From JBEVEP01 sp040512755 (GTDB lineage: Bacteria; Pseudomonadota; Alphaproteobacteria; Rhizobiales; Rhizobiaceae): DNA of 6,923 nucleotides. This document shows positions 6,414 through 6,923 of this stretch, in pieces (positions within the stretch are counted from its first letter, which is position 1; each line of letters begins with the position of its first letter). The stretch is taken from positions 1-6,923 of the forward strand of contig JBEVEP010000398.1 in NCBI GenBank assembly GCA_040512755.1, read 5' to 3'. The notes beneath the pieces are model-generated. The model did no database searches. It was not told where the DNA came from and was given only the letters and a program-made list of their open reading frames with translations. A program made the translations under genes and the position numbers.

Positions 6414-6445
6414 CCGATCCGAGGCACAGGGCTGCTTGGGATCGG
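6414..6445. promoter_or_regulatory. Stem-loop between the MBL-fold gene and sbp
   Basis: CCGATCC (6414-6420) pairs with GGATCGG (6439-6445). On the plus strand the stem continues after one G-G mismatch with AGGCA (6422-6426) against TGCTT (6433-6437), one pair being G-T, closing a six-base loop. In the sbp transcript (minus strand) the outer seven pairs hold and the inner stem is weaker. It lies 51 bases after the MBL stop and 48 bases before sbp, so it could end the upstream transcript or structure the sbp leader. No U-tract follows. The rest of 6367-6495 shows no gene and no convincing -35/-10 pair. Confidence 0.4.
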
Positions 6446-6495
6446 GCCGAGTTAGAAAACCAATCCCGTCAGAATGGTCCCGCGGGTTAGATCGT

Positions 6496-6923
6496 CTACA
6501 CTTTCTGAGGGCGAGCAGTTTGCCCAATCCAGACTGGCGACACGCCATGCGCCTCAGCCTTGCTGCGGCGGGGGATATCCAGGGTTTGGCCGTCGTGCGC
6601 TGCGAAAGCTCCCGGATAGCGCTTGGCTGCGCGCCGTGCGATGACCGCGAGTTCGGCATCCGTCCGCGCCGGGTCATGATGGAAGAGCGCGAGTTTCGCG
6701 GCGCCCGCGGCTTCGCATAGCTTGACGCCCTGCTGCCAGGTGGAATGGCCGAAACCGCGGCGATACGGCATTTCCTCTTCGACATAGGTGCAGTCGTAGA
6801 TGACGAGGTCGGCGTTCTCGATAAGTCCGAGTACGGAGTATCGAGTGTGCCCGGTTCGTGCTCCGTATCGCTGATCACAGCAACAACGCGGCCAAGCGCC
6901 TCCACCCGGTAGCCAATGCATCC
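6496..6923 (-). pseudogene. MBL-fold metallohydrolase, C-terminal part, with apparent frameshift
   Basis: The metallo-beta-lactamase fold binds two metals and hydrolyses phosphodiesters, thioesters or similar bonds; the substrate here is unknown. The gene enters from the right edge in one frame (GYRVEALGRVVAVISDTEHEP, about 29 codons, 6923-6837, with the metal-binding Asp of DTEH). It continues in another frame from about 6834 (VLGLIENADLVIYDCTY, then FGHSTWQQGV, LALFHHDPARTD with the last metal His, to TAG at 6498-6496). Both pieces fit one family in order and without a gap, and adding one base after GATACTCC would rejoin them as LDTPVLGLIE. The upstream frame is not shown to terminate soon: it runs open past the sbp start. 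The start of the gene and the HxHxDH motif lie outside the window. It may be a true pseudogene or a sequencing or assembly error. Confidence 0.8.

Noticed and set aside
6479..6486. CCCGCGGG palindrome downstream of the MBL stop
   Set aside because: Eight GC-only bases are expected by chance at this composition, and no terminator-like stem or U-tract accompanies it.
6363..6905. 180-codon minus-strand frame ending at the sbp start
   Set aside because: Only its first ~25 residues belong to the MBL family; the remainder is out-of-frame Ser/Arg-rich read-through caused by the frameshift.

Overview
The window reads as a compact, moderately GC-rich chromosomal segment from an alphaproteobacterium, most likely of the order Hyphomicrobiales (Rhizobiales; Phyllobacteriaceae/Rhizobiaceae-like). 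This rests on the style of the proteins (an alphaproteobacterial class III cyclase, a DUF3095 protein, a periplasmic sulfate-binding protein), the GC-rich codon use and the short intergenic gaps. It is inference from protein character; no marker gene is present. No rRNA, tRNA, CRISPR array or complete mobile element was seen.

Layout. A leftward string occupies 1-3315. Read in the direction of transcription it holds a DUF3095 protein with a cyclase-like N-terminus (3315-2158), a short AT-richer gap, the C-terminal stub of a nucleotide-sugar dehydrogenase (2031-1909), an FkbM-type methyltransferase (1901-1110), and a class III nucleotide cyclase (1113 to the left edge, C-terminus missing). The last two overlap by four bases (ATGA). 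Divergently, from 3404, a rightward pair encodes a GT4 glycosyltransferase (3404-4489) and a polysaccharide-deacetylase-family protein (4486-5250), again with an ATGA overlap. An A9 tract sits just before that overlap. A strong hairpin at 5280-5315 lies between this pair and a convergent, apparently single-gene sulfate/thiosulfate-binding protein (6366-5365). Further right, also leftward, is the C-terminal part of an MBL-fold metallohydrolase that carries an apparent one-base frameshift near 6835.

How the genes may work together. GT4, deacetylase-like protein, FkbM methyltransferase and the nucleotide-sugar dehydrogenase stub all suggest assembly or modification of a glycan or glycolipid. Interleaved with them are two proteins with cyclase-type folds: a class III cyclase lacking the usual adenine-selecting residues, and a DUF3095 protein that keeps the two metal-binding aspartates. 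A link between nucleotide signalling and surface-glycan synthesis is the most interesting hypothesis here, but it rests on gene neighbourhood alone. The dehydrogenase stub shows that the region has lost sequence by deletion. The sulfate-binding gene and the MBL gene look like ordinary flanking genes.
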